NCBI GenBank assembly: GCA_934757245.1
Contig: CAKVLH010000002.1
Coordinates: forward strand, 124,001 to 188,000
Source of the DNA: an uncultured Candidatus Melainabacteria bacterium
Lineage (GTDB): Bacteria; Cyanobacteriota; Vampirovibrionia; Gastranaerophilales; Gastranaerophilaceae
Reading direction: 5' to 3'
DNA length: 64,000 nucleotides
A program made the position numbers and the translations under genes. The notes beneath the pieces were generated by a model. That model saw only the letters and a list, made by a program, of their open reading frames with translations. It ran no database searches and had not been told where the DNA came from. Shown one piece after another: positions 62,990-64,000 of this stretch. Every line of letters begins with the position of its first letter. The first letter of the stretch is position 1.

Positions 62990-64000
62990 ATGAAAAACTT
63001 TAAGAGAAAACTATCAGCACTAGTCATGACAACATTGTTTGCCTCAATGCAGGTTTCATACGCGACTATTGATACAGGTTTAGGCGTAGGCAATGGCGGT
63101 GCAGTAATTAATAATGCCAGTGGCGGTTATGTAAATATGACCACCGGTAACGGTTCAGCAAACTTGAATTTCAACGGCAATTCTCATGTAAATTGGGATA
63201 CTTTAAACGTAAATAAAAACGAAAGTTTGAACTTTAATGCAGTCGGCGGAGCTAATGATTTAACAATTTTAAATACAGTAAATCAAGGCATGTCTAAGAT
63301 TTATGGTCAAGTTAATGCAAACAGCGGTATTGGTAAATTGATTATTTCAAACCCAAACGGCGTATTGTTTGATGGTGCAAAATTCACTACTGCAGGTGAT
63401 TTACAGTTGACAACAAAAGACTTGTCAAATGTTCGCGTAGAAGATTTGGGCAATCTAAATCTTGATGATGCAAAATTTAAACAAATCTATAACGATAACG
63501 GTGAATTGGTAGGAATATCAATAAAGAATAATTCAGAATTCCATGTTGGCGGAGAATACAATATCGTAGCACCTCTAATCAATGTTATTGATTCAAGCGT
63601 AAGCGCAAAGACATTAAAAATGGTAACATCAAACGGACAAGATTATTTGGCGCTTGGAACCAGCAATGGCGCTCAAAAAGCAGGTGTAAATCTAAAAGCA
63701 GTAAATATCAATGGCGATGTATATATAACAACACCTGGCGCGGGAATTGTTCAAACATATAATGGCGGTACTATTAACGGTAATTTGAACGTAAATTCCA
63801 AAGATTCTGTTGTATTAAACTATAACGACCACGGCGAAAGACTTACTGTAAATGGTGATGTAACAACAAAAAGTTCTGGCAGTATGACATTTTTAAGAAA
63901 AGCTGATGTAAAAGGCAATTTATCAATGTCAAATAGCGGTGGATTTGTTGATGTAGGCGATTCTACAGTTGGTAAGAATGCAACATTAACAACAACCGGT
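62990..64000 (+). CDS. Filamentous haemagglutinin-type exoprotein, N-terminal part (cut by the window edge)
   Basis: The 337 codons visible, open to the last base, are the start of a two-partner-secretion exoprotein. A signal peptide (residues 1-26, MKNFKRKLSALVMTTLFAS) is followed by the TPS/haemagg_act domain: ATIDTGLGVGNGGAVI, VNWDTLNVNKNESLNFNAV, LNTVNQGMSKIYGQV and ISNPNGVLFDGAKF with the NPNG motif that marks secretion by a TpsB porin. Thereafter come short beta-helix repeats rich in Asn and Gly. AGAAGGA precedes the ATG. The partner tpsB gene is not visible. Confidence 0.88.
   Translation, partial: MKNFKRKLSALVMTTLFASMQVSYATIDTGLGVGNGGAVINNASGGYVNMTTGNGSANLNFNGNSHVNWDTLNVNKNESLNFNAVGGANDLTILNTVNQGMSKIYGQVNANSGIGKLIISNPNGVLFDGAKFTTAGDLQLTTKDLSNVRVEDLGNLNLDDAKFKQIYNDNGELVGISIKNNSEFHVGGEYNIVAPLINVIDSSVSAKTLKMVTSNGQDYLALGTSNGAQKAGVNLKAVNINGDVYITTPGAGIVQTYNGGTINGNLNVNSKDSVVLNYNDHGERLTVNGDVTTKSSGSMTFLRKADVKGNLSMSNSGGFVDVGDSTVGKNATLTTTG

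Noticed and set aside
62800..63093. 97-codon minus-strand frame
   Set aside because: It overlaps the start of the exoprotein gene antisense and has no recognisable features.

Overview
The window reads as a low-GC chromosome segment from a fermentative, non-photosynthetic relative of the cyanobacteria, most likely gut Vampirovibrionia (Melainabacteria, order Gastranaerophilales). The pointers are a Ycf46 / Ycf35-like / DUF2997 gene set otherwise typical of cyanobacteria and algal plastids, a RecG with a long N-terminal extension, pyruvate formate-lyase as the energy enzyme, no photosynthesis or respiratory genes, and several small proteins with an N-terminal FG or PI motif that I associate with this group. 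This is an inference from gene content; no marker phylogeny was possible.

Layout. 0-7 kb: the start of an XRE regulator leaving the window, a candidate small RNA, small secreted proteins, an ACT protein, tRNA-Ser, clpX, clpP, a Nif3 protein and coaBC. 7-11 kb: tRNA-Leu, groES and groEL, separated by a 279-bp inverted-repeat element and followed by about 600 bp of tandem repeat modules. 10-16 kb: a minus-strand operon (small protein, engB, two WYL-like regulators, coaX) divergent from recG. 16-30 kb: a 794-aa helical repeat protein, an Orn/Lys/Arg decarboxylase, a DUF475 membrane protein overlapping a short tRNA nucleotidyltransferase, an M16 peptidase, glnA, a glycosyltransferase with an orphan sugar-ABC permease, and a lipoprotein. 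30-38 kb: mnmG, pabA and fused pabBC, accD-accA, tcdA, secG and a Nudix/NrtR-like gene. 38-42 kb: the Ycf46 operon. 42-51 kb: ylxR-infB, prfA, a WG-repeat protein and an AsmA-like giant. 50.8-53.4 kb: a pyruvate formate-lyase whose glycyl-radical domain is a separate gene. 53-60 kb: proC and an overlapping operon scpA-scpB-hotdog-fabG-fabF. 60-64 kb: an Fe-S oxidoreductase, a phosphatase, a HigBA-type toxin-antitoxin pair, tRNA(CAU) with tandem copies of its 5' end, and the start of a filamentous-haemagglutinin-type exoprotein running off the right edge.

Three themes cut across the window. First, short palindromic repeats are abundant between genes, and four coding sequences (coaBC, pabA, pabBC, asmA-like) carry in-frame segments derived from one of these families. 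Second, promoters fall into two classes: genes with a Shine-Dalgarno sequence, and at least eight genes with a -10 hexamer exactly 6 nt before the ATG (a ninth has 7 nt), which predicts leaderless mRNAs. Third, none of the three tRNA genes encodes CCA, so the nucleotidyltransferase at 21.6 kb, or another one elsewhere, must supply it.

The best candidates for an undescribed system are the five-gene Ycf46 operon (38.3-42.2 kb) and the split pyruvate formate-lyase (50.8-53.4 kb).
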